Assembly: GCF_000759435.1 (NCBI RefSeq)
Contig: NZ_JRJG01000094.1
Coordinates: 1-43,942 of the forward strand
Direction of reading: 5' to 3'
DNA from: Hoeflea sp. BAL378
GTDB taxonomy: Bacteria; Pseudomonadota; Alphaproteobacteria; Rhizobiales; Rhizobiaceae
DNA: 43,942 nt
The position numbers were made by a program, and so were the translations under genes. Under the pieces are notes generated by a model. The model was not told the origin of the DNA and did not search any database. It saw nothing but the letters and a program-made list of their open reading frames with translations. Shown piece by piece: positions 1-8,588 of the stretch; the stretch's first letter is position 1, and each line of letters begins with the position of its first letter.

Positions 1-324
1 GTTGGTCTCCAGCGCCGCAAGGCGCTCCATCTCGACCTCGCTGGTCGCCACCACCAGCTTGCCGGGCGTGCGGAAGGGAACGCCGTTCTCCTCGCAGAAG
101 GCCTTGGTGGCGCGTTCGCCGGCGCGGCACAGCTCGGCCTTGAAGCTCCTGGGGGCGTAGTAGATGCCGGCGTGGATGACGCCGCTGTTATGGCCGGTCT
201 GGTGCTGGGCCAGCGCCTCTTCCTTCTCGATCAGGAGAAGGCGCGCGCCGGGCCGGTTGCGCGTGATGGTCAGCGCTGTTGCGAGGCCGACAATGCCACC
301 TCCGACGATGCAGTAGTCATACAT
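1..324 (-). CDS. lhgO: L-2-hydroxyglutarate oxidase (LhgO), N-terminal part, cut by window edge
   Basis: The reverse strand reads 108 open codons from an ATG at 324 to the first base of the window, so only the N-terminus is present. It opens MYDYCIVGGGIVGLATAL, the FAD-binding Rossmann motif GxGxxG, with an acidic residue ending the second strand (LLLIEKE). HQTGHNSGVIHAGIYY and FKAELCRAG follow, which are characteristic of the LhgO/YgaF branch of the DAO-type oxidoreductases. Members of this family oxidise L-2-hydroxyglutarate to 2-oxoglutarate using FAD. The gene is divergent from the GntR regulator at 482, so the gap of about 160 bp between them likely holds both promoters. The broader label 'FAD-dependent oxidoreductase' is the safe fallback. 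Confidence 0.85.
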   Translation of the reverse strand, partial: MYDYCIVGGGIVGLATALTITRNRPGARLLLIEKEEALAQHQTGHNSGVIHAGIYYAPRSFKAELCRAGERATKAFCEENGVPFRTPGKLVVATSEVEMERLAALETN

Positions 325-481
325 GGCAAGTCCCGTCCAAGCTCAGCCAGCGGTCTCGCATATCGTCGATCGATCGTCAACAATCTCGTTGGCAATAATG
401 GTGACTGCTCGGCGGCCAGTGTTGACCGGTATCGGGGGAGCCGTGCTAAACAACGACAAAGAGAACCCTGCGGGACGCCAC

Positions 482-1111
482 ATGACAGACCAGGTCGCCA
501 GCGCACTGAGATTCGACATCGTTTTCGGGCGCCTGCGTCCGCGCGAGCGCCTAGTGGAAAGCGATCTGACCGAACGCTTCGGCGTCGGCCGCTATGTGAT
601 CCGCGCGGCACTCGATGAACTGGAGCGGCAGGGTTTCGTCGTGAAGCGGCCCAACAAGGGCGCGGTGGTGCGCGAGTATTCCAGCGAGGAGATCCGCCAG
701 CTCTACGACATGCGCAGCCTCCTGCAGCGCGAGGCGGCCCAGCGCATTCCGCTCGAGGACGCCGCGGACCTGGTCACCCGTTTGGAGGAAATCCAGGCGC
801 GCTACCGGGCGGCCTTGGAGGAGCGTAACTTCGTGTCCGTGTCGGCCGCCAATGACGCCTTCCATGCCACGCTGTTTGCAGCCTGCGGCAACGTGTTCCT
901 GGCCGAAACGATCGAGCAGTTCTGGAACAAGACCGCAGCGATCCATTCCTACGCGCTCATCGACCCGTCGCTCGCCGAGCGTTCCTGCGCCGAACACGAG
1001 ACGATGATCGAGGCGATCCGCAACGGCGACCGCGCCACGCTGGTTGAGGTCGTCGTCGATCACATGAAGCCGGCGCTGCAGGCATACGAAGCGGCCCTGC
1101 GCCACTGGTGA
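482..1111 (+). CDS. GntR-family transcriptional regulator with FCD ligand domain
   Basis: The N-terminal winged helix-turn-helix (about residues 8-75) contains ERFGVGRYVIRAALDELERQ and the wing FVVKRPNKGAVV. The C-terminal part is an all-helical FCD domain with the expected metal-binding histidines in NDAFHATLF, CAEHETMI and VVDHMK. The protein is 209 residues from the ATG at 482. The frame is open back to 323, but that start would overlap the divergent lhgO start, and the HTH begins only just after residue 54 of the longer reading; a GTG at 443 is a possible intermediate start. The divergent arrangement suggests it controls lhgO or a neighbouring hydroxy-acid pathway in response to an organic acid. 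That target is inference from position. Confidence 0.85.
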   Translation: MTDQVASALRFDIVFGRLRPRERLVESDLTERFGVGRYVIRAALDELERQGFVVKRPNKGAVVREYSSEEIRQLYDMRSLLQREAAQRIPLEDAADLVTRLEEIQARYRAALEERNFVSVSAANDAFHATLFAACGNVFLAETIEQFWNKTAAIHSYALIDPSLAERSCAEHETMIEAIRNGDRATLVEVVVDHMKPALQAYEAALRHW

Positions 1112-1177
1112 GCCTGACCCGCGTATCGTCCAAGGCCCGGATCCTCATGCCCTGACCAACCGGCACCCGCTGATGCT

Positions 1178-1408
1178 GTGTGGCGTGGTCGATCTGAGCG
1201 ATGGCGGGCTAAGGCCTACGTCAAAAGCAACAAGACCGATGCGGCAGACGCTGAGGCAATCTGCGAAGCGGTGACGCGCCCGACCATGCGGTTCGTGCCG
1301 ATCAAGTCGCCGGAGGATCAAGCGGCGGGGATGGTCCTGAAGACCCGCGAGTTGTTCATCCGCCAGCGAAGCCAGACGGCCAATGCCATGCGCGCCCTCT
1401 TGTGGTGA
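1178..1408 (+). pseudogene. IS110/IS1111-family transposase fragment
   Basis: The translation contains AYVKSNKTDAADAEAICEAV, RPTMRFVPIKS and RQRSQTANAMRALL. This is the conserved block between the DEDD catalytic part and the coiled linker of IS110/IS1111 transposases. The start, the rest of the catalytic domain and the C-terminal Tnp20 part are absent. Recognisable homology ends near 1404, where the sequence switches to an IS6-type fragment on the other strand. It is dead transposon debris just downstream of the GntR gene. Confidence 0.7.
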
Positions 1409-1605
1409 AGGCGACGCGAATAATCCGGGCCAAACTTCTTTCTCCAGCGGCGGATTGTTTCATATGAGACGACAATACCGCGCTCCAGCAGTAATTCCTC
1501 GACAAGGCGCAGGCTCAGCGGAAAACGAAAGCAGAGCCAGACAGTGTGGGCGATAATCTGGGGTGAGAAGCGATGGCGCTTGTAGCGGACTGACGAGGTG
1601 TTCAT
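1405..1605 (-). pseudogene. IS6-family transposase, N-terminal fragment
   Basis: The reverse-strand reading begins MNTSSVRYKRHRFSPQIIAH and continues with FPLSLRLVEELLLERGI and YETIRRWRKKFGPDYSRRL. This is the N-terminal helix-turn-helix region of IS6/IS26-like transposases. Homology stops near 1405 at the join with the IS110 fragment, so the whole DDE catalytic domain is missing. Further IS6 remnants occur at 3968-4177 and near 24760-25145. Confidence 0.65.
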
Positions 1606-1758
1606 TCACGCGTGTCTATCGCAGCCGCTCCTCACTCAAAAGGCGTTACCGTGACATCGCCCTCCGCAGGCTTGAAACAGTCAATGGGGTGGTCGCGCAG
1701 CCATGCCTTGCTCAGCATGGTATGTGCATATATGATGCGCATAAAGCGAGGTGCGATT

Positions 1759-1995
1759 ATGCAGAACCAAACGGCCCCAAGAAAACCCACAAACCTGACA
1801 TTGGACCCGTCCCTGCTGACGGAGGCCAGATCGTTCGGGGTGAATCTGTCGCAGGCGGCGGAGGCAGGTTTGCGGCGTGCCGTTGCCGAGGCGAAGGCGC
1901 AAGCCTGGCGGCGCGAGAATGCCGCCGCTCTCGCCAGTTCGAACGCGTGGGCGGAGACGCACGGCTTGCCTCTGGAGAAGTACAGGCAGTTCTGA
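1759..1995 (+). CDS. ccdA: CcdA-like antitoxin (first ccdAB module)
   Basis: This is a 78-residue protein starting MQNQTAPRKPTNLTLDPSLL. A ribbon-helix-helix N-terminus (KPTNLTLDPSLLTEARSFGV, then NLSQAAEAGLRRAV) is followed by the charged tail typical of CcdA (WRRENAAALASSNAWAETHG and LPLEKYRQF). The frame is open upstream to 1612, but the ATG at 1759 has a GCGAGG ribosome site seven bases before it and gives the usual CcdA length. The stop overlaps the ccdB start (TGATG). In this family the antitoxin binds CcdB and its own promoter; the AT-rich inverted sequence around 1722-1743 is a candidate operator. The product should stabilise the replicon. Confidence 0.85.
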   Translation: MQNQTAPRKPTNLTLDPSLLTEARSFGVNLSQAAEAGLRRAVAEAKAQAWRRENAAALASSNAWAETHGLPLEKYRQF

Positions 1996-2294
1996 TGGCG
2001 CGTTTCGAGGTTTTCGCCAACCCCAGTGGCGCCGGCTATGTGCTCGATGTTCAGGCAGATGTTCTGAGCGAACTGAATACGCGGATCGTGGTGCCGCTTC
2101 TGCCTCTCACGCAAGCTCCGGTTCCGGCCGACCGCCTCAACCCGGTGTTCAACATCGGGGAGGAGCAGCATGTCATGGTTACCCAGTTCATGGCGGCGGT
2201 TCCGCGTGCGCTGCTGCGCAGCCCGGTCACCAGCCTGATGGGGCAGGACAATGAGATTATGGCCGCACTGGACATGGTGCTGGTAGGGTTCTGA
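1995..2294 (+). CDS. ccdB: CcdB-like gyrase-poisoning toxin (first module)
   Basis: This is a 99-residue protein beginning MARFEVFANPSGAGYVLDVQ, with VVPLLPLTQAPVPADRLNPVF, HVMVTQFMAAVP and MGQDNEIMAALDMVLVGF. Length and layout fit CcdB, whose C-terminal helix contacts GyrA. The start ATG overlaps the ccdA stop by one base, so translation is coupled and antitoxin is made first. In the family, toxin freed by antitoxin decay after plasmid loss traps DNA gyrase on DNA and kills the cell. The module looks intact although it sits in transposon debris. Confidence 0.88.
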   Translation: MARFEVFANPSGAGYVLDVQADVLSELNTRIVVPLLPLTQAPVPADRLNPVFNIGEEQHVMVTQFMAAVPRALLRSPVTSLMGQDNEIMAALDMVLVGF

Positions 2295-2406
2295 CCGGCC
2301 GTTGCCGCTTTCTCTGCCACCGTGCAGTTCACGAAACAGGGTCAGAAATGACCGCGTGTTCCATAATAAAGCTTATGCAACAGCGTTTTATAGCAGCCAT
2401 TTAGTA

Positions 2407-2440
2407 ATGCGACAGTTGGGCCAGTTAGAGATGCGACAGT
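2407..2440 (+). repeat. Direct repeat ATGCGACAGT, two copies 24 bp apart
   Basis: ATGCGACAGT occurs at 2407-2416 and again at 2431-2440. The copies lie about 90 bp before an ISNCY-like transposase start. Short repeats of this kind are common at insertion-sequence ends, so this may be the surviving left end of that element. The terminal assignment is inference. Confidence 0.4.
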
Positions 2441-2530
2441 CTCGCCTCTCGACGGACTGGTCAATATCAACGTTGGGAGCAAGGATGACGACCTTTAGCC
2501 TGGTCGAGACCATGAGCGATCGGGGTCGTC

Positions 2531-2641
2531 ATGTCCTGTTTGATCACTACGTCGCAGAAAGAATTGCATCGCCTCGAAGTCATTCAAAAGATCCGTGATG
2601 AGCGGCTCAGCGTTGTTCAGGCAGCCGAGTTGCTCAACCTC
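2531..2641 (+). pseudogene. ISNCY-type transposase, N-terminal fragment
   Basis: The reading MSCLITTSQKELHRLEVIQK followed by RDERLSVVQAAELLNL matches the N-terminal helix-turn-helix of ISNCY/integrase-like transposases. After AELLNL the resemblance stops abruptly. The next bases, read on the other strand, belong to a TniB-like ATPase. The fragment is therefore a truncated insertion joined to another mobile-element gene near 2641. Confidence 0.5.
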
Positions 2642-3065
2642 ATCGTCGATGACCAACACCTGCACGCCGATGGCCTCCATGATGCGCAATGCAGCCTGTT
2701 CCATCTGCGCAATGTCGGCACGAGGCCGCTGAGGCGCGCCGAGACGGGTGAGTAGCTCGGCATAGAAGCGTCGCTTCGCCTGGGTGGCTCGTCATCTCCA
2801 TGATCAGGACCAGCGTCTTCAACGTGCCCGTCAGAGGATTGAAGCTCGGCGGGTGCTTGTCCCGGAAGCGTTTCATGATCATGGTCTTGCCCATACCGCT
2901 GTCGCCGTACCTCGCGACCGAAGTCATGCGCGTGCCTTGCGGCTGCCCGGTATTTGACGATGCCGTTGGCGGAGGTAGCGACCAAGCTTGGTCTGGCGCG
3001 TTCCAACCATGGCTCCAAATTGGTGAGAGATTTCTTCCGGATCCGCTTAGCTCCGTACCGGCCAA
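2642..3065 (-). pseudogene. TniB-like transposition ATPase, frameshifted fragment
   Basis: One reverse frame reads RYGDSGMGKTMIMKRFRDKH, a Walker A motif in the TniB/IstB-like context, then PPSFNPLTGTLKTLVLIMEM. Around 2705-2790 the frame shifts to MEQAALRIMEAIGVQVLVID, matching the helix and Walker B strand of TniB. The sequence ends at IDDEV, where it meets the ISNCY-like fragment, so the sensor 1 half is missing. TniB supplies ATPase activity for Tn5053/Tn402-type transposition. This copy is broken at several points and cannot be functional. Confidence 0.6.
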
Positions 3066-3254
3066 CAGACGTATCCGGACGGGACTGCATCAAAGGCATG
3101 ATACCTGATCGCATCCAATCACACGTTCAAACTGCTCAAAGAAAAACCTTGCACGAACGGGGGCATCCATACATGACCCGCTCGAGAACATCGAGGCGTT
3201 GAGCTGAAGCGGCGAAAACACCCCATGCCTTTAGTGAGGCGGCATCAACAGGGA

Positions 3255-3878
3255 TTAGCCCTCTTGCTCTGCGATACTCGGCGCTTCAACGTTCCAGTCC
3301 GGAACACTTACGTAAAATTTTGACGGATATTGCCCGTCCAACCGAAGCCCTCCATGCGGATCGTAGTTCTCGTCGCAGTCAAGACTGTCGTCACCACCTT
3401 TGTTTTCTTCATTCGGCGCATCAGCCCGTGCGGACTTCTGATCTGGCAGATCGAGAGCCGCACGGGCTGTTCGAATCACTTGCATGAAGGTGTCATACTC
3501 ATCGAGGAAGTCCCGGGTCATAAGGACTCCTTCCTCTGTCTCGTTGCGCTCGACAGCTAGATCACGCGTCGTGTGGAAATAGGCAATCAGCTCGGTCAAT
3601 GCCAGGCTCTTCATAAGCTGCAAACGGAAGTGATGAGCAATGGATTCTTCCTCTGTGCCTTTGTGCGGAACTGATGGTCGGATCGACCACCAATCGAAAC
3701 TTTGAAGTGAAGTCTGCCGAATAAAGCCTTCGGGATCGACCAGGGCAAAGCGAATAACGTTAGACGTGCTTGATAGCCGAGCGTTTCTGGCTGCTAGCTC
3801 GACAGCTTCTTGTTGGGAATCTGCATCAATTATCAGAGACTCGGTCACGAGAGATTGCGTGTATAATTTATATTTCAT
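3255..3878 (-). CDS. Hypothetical protein, 207 residues
   Basis: No family is recognised. The protein begins MKYKLYTQSLVTESLIIDAD and continues QQEAVELAARNARLSSTSNV, then FALVDPEGFIRQ. A helical middle (HHFRLQLMKSLALTELIAYF) is followed by an acidic low-complexity stretch (GGDDSDLDCDE-like region near residues 160-175). The ATG at 3878 is preceded by GGAG at seven bases. There is no signal peptide or membrane segment. The gene lies with the genes at 4216 and 4868, all on the reverse strand and all with AT-rich upstream regions, which suggests co-acquired foreign DNA. Confidence 0.65.
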   Translation of the reverse strand: MKYKLYTQSLVTESLIIDADSQQEAVELAARNARLSSTSNVIRFALVDPEGFIRQTSLQSFDWWSIRPSVPHKGTEEESIAHHFRLQLMKSLALTELIAYFHTTRDLAVERNETEEGVLMTRDFLDEYDTFMQVIRTARAALDLPDQKSARADAPNEENKGGDDSLDCDENYDPHGGLRLDGQYPSKFYVSVPDWNVEAPSIAEQEG

Positions 3879-3967
3879 GTCAAACTCCGTTTTGTTTTTT
3901 TATACGTTCAATTAATATATTAAACCAATGTATATTTTGACTTCAACAGATAAAATACTCATCAATT

Positions 3968-4177
3968 CTATTTTTTTAGTATAATATGTATTTCGACCCA
4001 TAGGCGTCGCCAACCCCACGCGATGTGCTTGAGCACCAACTCCTCAAGGTGCAGGCTCAGCGGAAGCCGAAAATAGAGCCAGACCACGAGGGCGATGATG
4101 CGGGATGGGAAGCGATGAAGCTTGCAACTGCGTAACGAGTTGCTCAGGTACCCGCGTACATCGCAGCCAGTATTCAA
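3968..4177 (-). pseudogene. IS6-family transposase remnant
   Basis: The reverse strand reads LHRFPSRIIALVVWLYFRLP followed by LSLHLEEL. This resembles the N-terminal block of IS6 transposases and is related to the fragment at 1405-1605, but is more degenerate. No catalytic domain follows. It separates two orphan genes. Confidence 0.5.
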
Positions 4178-4215
4178 AGGATGCGACGTGAAATGGCCTT
4201 ACAGCCAACACCTAG

Positions 4216-4752
4216 TCATGCGACGGGTGTGGGCTGGTCATGCCGGCGAGGTGCCGAGAGCTGGAAGCTCGTCAGGTAGGTGCCGTACGCCTCTATAATT
4301 CCGCCATGGGTGCGCTCATATTTAAACAAAGGCATCACAAAAATGGGACACTCAACCGATGTGCTGGAATCGGATGGTTGGGCGGCGATGATGTTGGCAG
4401 CATGATCGGTGTCGATCATTTTTGCCAGTGTTCGAAGAGCCGGCGCCATCTTCGGGTCATTAGTTTCAAGACCAGGATCTGGGACAAAACCGAAGCAGAT
4501 TTTTCCAGTATGATCTGTGACGACGAGGGCTGATCCAACCGCAGCAGCATGGGCACGACAAGCGTGAGTCATGCAAGTCTTGGCGTCATCCTCGGAAATA
4601 CGGTCTTTGCGATAGCGCATCCTAAGCTCTCTCGTTGAACTGACCGGTGTGATGTGGCCGGCGGCAAGGTCGGCGATCATCTCGGGGATGGGGCTACTCT
4701 GGATCGCCCGCTGCATGCGAGAAAAGCTGTCAATTCCGGGGGATTTTGGCAT
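4216..4752 (-). CDS. Hypothetical protein, 178 residues
   Basis: No family is assigned. The start MPKSPGIDSFSRMQRAIQSS has AAGGA seven bases upstream. The middle part (AAAVGSALVVTDHTGKICFG followed by FVPDPGLE) has the alternation of a small sensor-like fold: two strands flanking a turn, after a helix (ISEDDAKTCMTHACRAHAAA). A GAF- or PAS-like sensor is possible but not demonstrated. No transmembrane segment is seen. The neighbours are the orphan genes at 3255 and 4868 on the same strand. Confidence 0.6.
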   Translation of the reverse strand: MPKSPGIDSFSRMQRAIQSSPIPEMIADLAAGHITPVSSTRELRMRYRKDRISEDDAKTCMTHACRAHAAAVGSALVVTDHTGKICFGFVPDPGLETNDPKMAPALRTLAKMIDTDHAANIIAAQPSDSSTSVECPIFVMPLFKYERTHGGIIEAYGTYLTSFQLSAPRRHDQPTPVA

Positions 4753-4867
4753 TTAAGTATCCTTATGTTGGTTGTTTATATTCAGAAGCATTCGGCGCCA
4801 CAGATCTGAGGCCGCATTTTCTGTCGGACCGACTCTTCCCTACTTCCGCCATGCGCGGTCTCTGGCA

Positions 4868-5485
4868 TCACGCTGAACGCCGCTGAATGATCCTGTTCGC
4901 GTGTTCCACGACCAGAAAAGGAAGCTTGCAGGCGACCACGGGATACCAGACCACACCGGTAGGAAGTCCCACAGCTTCGGCCAGTCCGGGGCGCAGATGG
5001 CTGTAATCAGTATGATGGGCCGTGGCGGCAGTCATAGTCTCAAACGCCAGCTTGCCACCAACGCCTGGATGGAAATCAATGCCAAATCGGTAGCCGCCAA
5101 CACCAAAGAATTCATAGTTGTATCTCGCGGTCTCGGCGGCGCCTTCGTTTGTGATCTTCCGGGTCAGATACGGCTCGAAAGACTGAGTCTCGTTCCCGTT
5201 GTCATGCCAGCGGCCGGCGATGGTAATTTCTCGATGCGAGCCGAGATCATTTGCAGTCACCTCGCGGATCCTGGCTTCATGATCGGCGACGAACGCATTG
5301 ATCGGATGAGGTTTCGGTGCAGGTCCGTTGTCGATCGCAACAATGATGCGCGAACTTGTCACGGTAATTGACGCGTCTTCGCCGGGCAGCAGCAAGCGTC
5401 CGCCATATGTCCAGCTTGCAATATTGCCCGCTTTCGCGGCTGCGTCGAACTGCTTGATGAAGTGATGAAATTCAGATTTAAACAT
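4868..5485 (-). CDS. Hypothetical protein, 205 residues
   Basis: No family is recognised. I chose the ATG at 5485 (MFKSEFHHFIKQFDAAAKAG) because GGGAG lies eight bases upstream; the frame is open eight codons further. The sequence is rich in beta strands and aromatic/glycine turns (TYGGRLLLPGEDASITVTSS; YNYEFFGVGGYRFGIDFHPG). It is divergent from the disrupted gene at 5659, with an AT-rich 170-bp gap that probably holds both promoters. Confidence 0.6.
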   Translation of the reverse strand: MFKSEFHHFIKQFDAAAKAGNIASWTYGGRLLLPGEDASITVTSSRIIVAIDNGPAPKPHPINAFVADHEARIREVTANDLGSHREITIAGRWHDNGNETQSFEPYLTRKITNEGAAETARYNYEFFGVGGYRFGIDFHPGVGGKLAFETMTAATAHHTDYSHLRPGLAEAVGLPTGVVWYPVVACKLPFLVVEHANRIIQRRSA

Positions 5486-5658
5486 GGTACAAACTCCCGT
5501 TACTGTCACTATACGGTAATATAGACTTTAAGAACAGTCAATATAAAAATTAACGACTGATATAAAATAGTATCATGGATCAGTATAGAGTTTTTGCAAT
5601 TGATATTATCAAATAAGTATGTTATAGTAATTTTAACAACAATGCAGGAGTTCCAGAT

Positions 5659-6488
5659 ATGAAGTACTTTATACTAGATTTTAAGGATAAATCATCCAGT
5701 CTCTCTTCAGATGGCGTAGCGGCCTTACGCCGAGCGACCCAGGACGAGCCTGCCGAAATCGTTCAATTTGGACGTGACGATTATTTGGACGTGACGATTA
5801 TTTGGACCATCCACAGCCGATCCGATTCTTCGAATTCATTGTCGATCAACTACGTGATTCCGATATCATCATCGGATTTTCAACAAACAACCTGCTTGGA
5901 TTTTTGAATAATGCCGCTGGGTTCCGCGATGCATTGTTCAATAAAATCGACAATCGCACACCGTTCTATCTGCAATTCTTGCAGATGTGGGAAATCGTCA
6001 ATCTCTTTGGAAGTGGAATGTCTCGCTCGATGACAGAATCGTATGCCGACCTTCTCGACAAGCTTAAAGTCTATCCGACCGGCATCCAGGTTCGTGGATT
6101 TTCTAATGGACATACGATGAGCTTCGAACCCGCCAAGGTGGATCCCTGCCTATCAGCCGTATTTGAGGATGGAGAAAAGACCTGGATTGACGGCGCCAAT
6201 TTGATGAGATTTGGCGAGGGTACTACAGCATTGCTCAAATCCAGCGCAAATCATCGCAATGTGAGCACTCTGGATCCCAGTGCTGGGCTGATCGACTACG
6301 AAAAGCTCTCTCCATTCGTCGTCCGAAGTACGGATGACCATTTCGGATATTTGGTGAGCGGGATATTTTTTGCGGTCAATTTCTACAGTGCGACGAATCC
6401 AAGTTCTGTCGGACGGGCAAATGTTACTGCGATTTCAAAAATCGTGCGGGAACTGCAATCAAATGTACGAGTCCCCGCTGTTGCGTAG
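5659..6488 (+). pseudogene. Orphan gene of about 270 codons, frameshifted by a 17-bp tandem duplication
   Basis: The start MKYFILDFKDKSSSLSSDGV has AGGAG eight bases upstream. The frame runs to VQFGRDDYLDV and then misreads to a stop at 5905-5907. Removing one copy of the 17-bp unit at 5771-5804 restores VQFGRDDYLDHPQPIRFFEF and one open frame to 6488. The C-terminal 228 residues are visible from an internal ATG at 5802. No family is recognised. The product is likely lost, unless the duplication is reversible or the internal start is used. Confidence 0.7.
5771..5804 (+). repeat. Perfect 17-bp tandem duplication inside the orphan gene
   Basis: GACGTGACGATTATTTG is present twice head to tail (5771-5787 and 5788-5804) and is followed by a further GAC. 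Seventeen is not a multiple of three, so the second copy destroys the frame. The two copies are identical, which suggests a recent event or an assembly error. Confidence 0.9.
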
Positions 6489-7594
6489 GAGCCTGGTGGG
6501 TATTGAGCGATTATATGATCCGCGATCACCGGTGATCAGCCATGCCTCAAATGATGACTGACCGATATGGGCCTTCGATGGGGTTGCGGCGCCTTAACCA
6601 AAGTGGGCACAGGAGTGGCCATGACGGGGGTACTGCCCATGCTGCGGTTGACTGGTTGATTCGGCGCTTGGTGTTCGCAGCATTCGATATTGACCGGTTG
6701 CGGAAGATGGGTTGGCGATCTGGCCAGGGATGGTGACCAAACGCTGGCATTGCCGAGCCGACTTGAACCGGATCATGCCTCGTTCTTGTCGTCGCATAGC
6801 CAGAACGGCTTGTGCGGTAGGGGTTAGCGAATAGCGGCGCCCTACTTTTCAATATCATCGGTGACCCTGGCGGCCCTGGCGAGCCGGTTGCTGACGGTCC
6901 GATGATTGGGTGGTCGCGTGGCTGGCCCAAAGAGATTGAGGGCCCGGGCAGCTTCTCAGGAAAACAACGGAATGATGTCCCCTGCCCTCAAACATTGTTT
7001 GTTGGAGAACGACATCATCTTCGAATACAGCAGAAAATTGGCAGCAACCTGTGGACCATTTGAGTTATTGGGGTTTCGGCGCGCGTTCACTTGCTCGGAT
7101 AAAGATATGAGCCCGCGTCACCTGTTAACCATTATCGTGCTCTTTGTTCCGGATGCGTTCTTCTTGCTTGCCGGAGACGCAAACCCGGGCTATCCCTCAT
7201 TCGTCTACAGAAATTAAATGTCTGCAGACACTTAACGGCCCCCGCCGATGCGGAAACATCGAACGGAGGCCTGACCCGCAACCTTGTTGACGAAGGACTT
7301 GGGCTATGAAGACCCTTACCGCTAACTTTCCCACGGGGAAAGACCATTCACACCGCTCTCCTGTCGGAACTCGATCGCGAAGTCGCGTCTGGTTGACCGG
7401 CGACTTGTTGCCAGCATCCGGCTCGCTTTCGCGCCGCTGATCGTTTTCACCAACAGCGATCACGCCCAGTTCCTTGCCGACATCGACGGTTTGACTGCCC
7501 ACTTTGGCAGACGATGCGGAAATAATTTCCGCATGTGACCCACCATGTCTGGCCGGATTTTTTGACGTCGTCGCTCCTTAACAGGAGACTTCCC
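6489..7594. other. 1.1 kb without a confident gene; one possible broken gene
   Basis: Short open frames occur on both strands but none has a good start, ribosome site and protein-like composition together. From the ATG at 7306 the plus strand reads MKTLTANFPTGK. Two frame changes downstream it reads ALLSELDREVAS and then LVDRRLVASIRLAFAPLIVF with TNSDHAQFLADIDGLTAHFG, ending at 7540. This may be a decayed small gene. The rest shows no recognised element. Confidence 0.3.
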
Positions 7595-8506
7595 ATGACA
7601 CCACACCTGACCAATTCCGCGGCAAATCTGCCGCCCTATCCGCACTCCGCCGAGTGCGCAGATCTGCGACAGAAATTCGACGAGCTCGTGAACGAGTTCA
7701 TCGCTCCAAGCCTCACTGTCGACGGCCTCGCCCGGTCGCTCAGCGACGGTATTGAGGAGGTTACCACCAACCTGCGTTCCATCTCCGGTCAGGAGGGGCG
7801 ACTGATTGAGCGCGGCATTGGGCTCGTGGCCAGATGCAATCCGAACCTCGTGGTCCTCACGCAGAATCTTCGGCTACCGGTTACAGCGGCAGCTTTGCAA
7901 TTGGTGGAGAAGAACAACCCGCAGCACTATCGGTCTCTGACGCTGGATGCCGACCAGGGCGGCCGCAAAAGCTATACGCCTGATCTGATCATTCTGAACA
8001 ATGCGACCAGAGTGGCGCATGTGGTCGATGTGAAGCGCAGCCTGACGTCGTACGAGAGCACAAGGATCGATGATCTCAAAAGCCGGATGTTGGCGGCGGC
8101 TCTTGTCGTGCCAGATCTTTTGTACAAGGAACATCGCCGCCTGGTCGCCGAAGAAGTCAGGATCGTTGTTCTCAATGCGGACAATCACAAATCCGATATC
8201 GATGGCGGCATCTGGCCCTTGTCCCATCTCGACCATCTTGTCGAAGTCGTCGGCGCCGGCGAAGCCATCAGGCGCCTCCAGAAGCGGTTTCATGCCCGTA
8301 TCAAGGCAAATTGGACCATGGCTCGCCAAAGCTTTGTTCGTCCGTCGAATGATCATGAAGGACCGCCGGCAACGGTAGCGGCTACGGAAACAGAGGAGCC
8401 CGCCGATGGTGCTGCCCGCCCTGACGACGATGATGCTGCTGTCGCCATCGGCGACGAGCCGAGGTTGATCAAGCTGGGCTTCGCCCAGGTGCCCGCGCGA
8501 CGCTAG
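7595..8506 (+). CDS. PD-(D/E)XK nuclease-like protein, first gene of the split-FtsH operon
   Basis: This is a 303-residue protein with no full-length family that I recognise. AGGAG stands seven bases before the ATG at 7595; the frame is open 20 codons further upstream without a ribosome site. Residues 128-148 read TPDLIILNN, then VAHVVDVKR: Pro129-Asp130 and, 15 residues on, Asp145-Val-Lys147. This is the spacing and hydrophobic setting of a PD-(D/E)XK active site. A preceding helix carries a candidate acidic residue (Glu72 in IERGIGLVAR). The C-terminal 50 residues are acidic and probably disordered. It is followed after 82 bp by the small gene at 8589. DNA cleavage or a decayed nuclease fold used for binding are both possible. 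Confidence 0.72.
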   Translation: MTPHLTNSAANLPPYPHSAECADLRQKFDELVNEFIAPSLTVDGLARSLSDGIEEVTTNLRSISGQEGRLIERGIGLVARCNPNLVVLTQNLRLPVTAAALQLVEKNNPQHYRSLTLDADQGGRKSYTPDLIILNNATRVAHVVDVKRSLTSYESTRIDDLKSRMLAAALVVPDLLYKEHRRLVAEEVRIVVLNADNHKSDIDGGIWPLSHLDHLVEVVGAGEAIRRLQKRFHARIKANWTMARQSFVRPSNDHEGPPATVAATETEEPADGAARPDDDDAAVAIGDEPRLIKLGFAQVPARR

Positions 8507-8588
8507 TGCTCTCGGCTCCACTCAACAACTTCCCCTAACTCAATTAAACGCGTTGTCCGCGACCGGTCAGCGCACGGAGACCCATGCC

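Noticed and set aside
551-1105. Reverse-strand open frame of 184 codons opposite the GntR gene
   Set aside because: High-GC shadow frame; the plus strand encodes a recognisable regulator.
6547-6930. Reverse-strand frame of 127 codons as a gene
   Set aside because: Proline- and arginine-rich shadow-like composition, no ribosome site and no family; left as unassigned DNA.
7320-7335. A third parS palindrome (TTTCCCACGGGGAAA)
   Set aside because: It is imperfect, lacks the GTT/AAC ends and is far from repABC.
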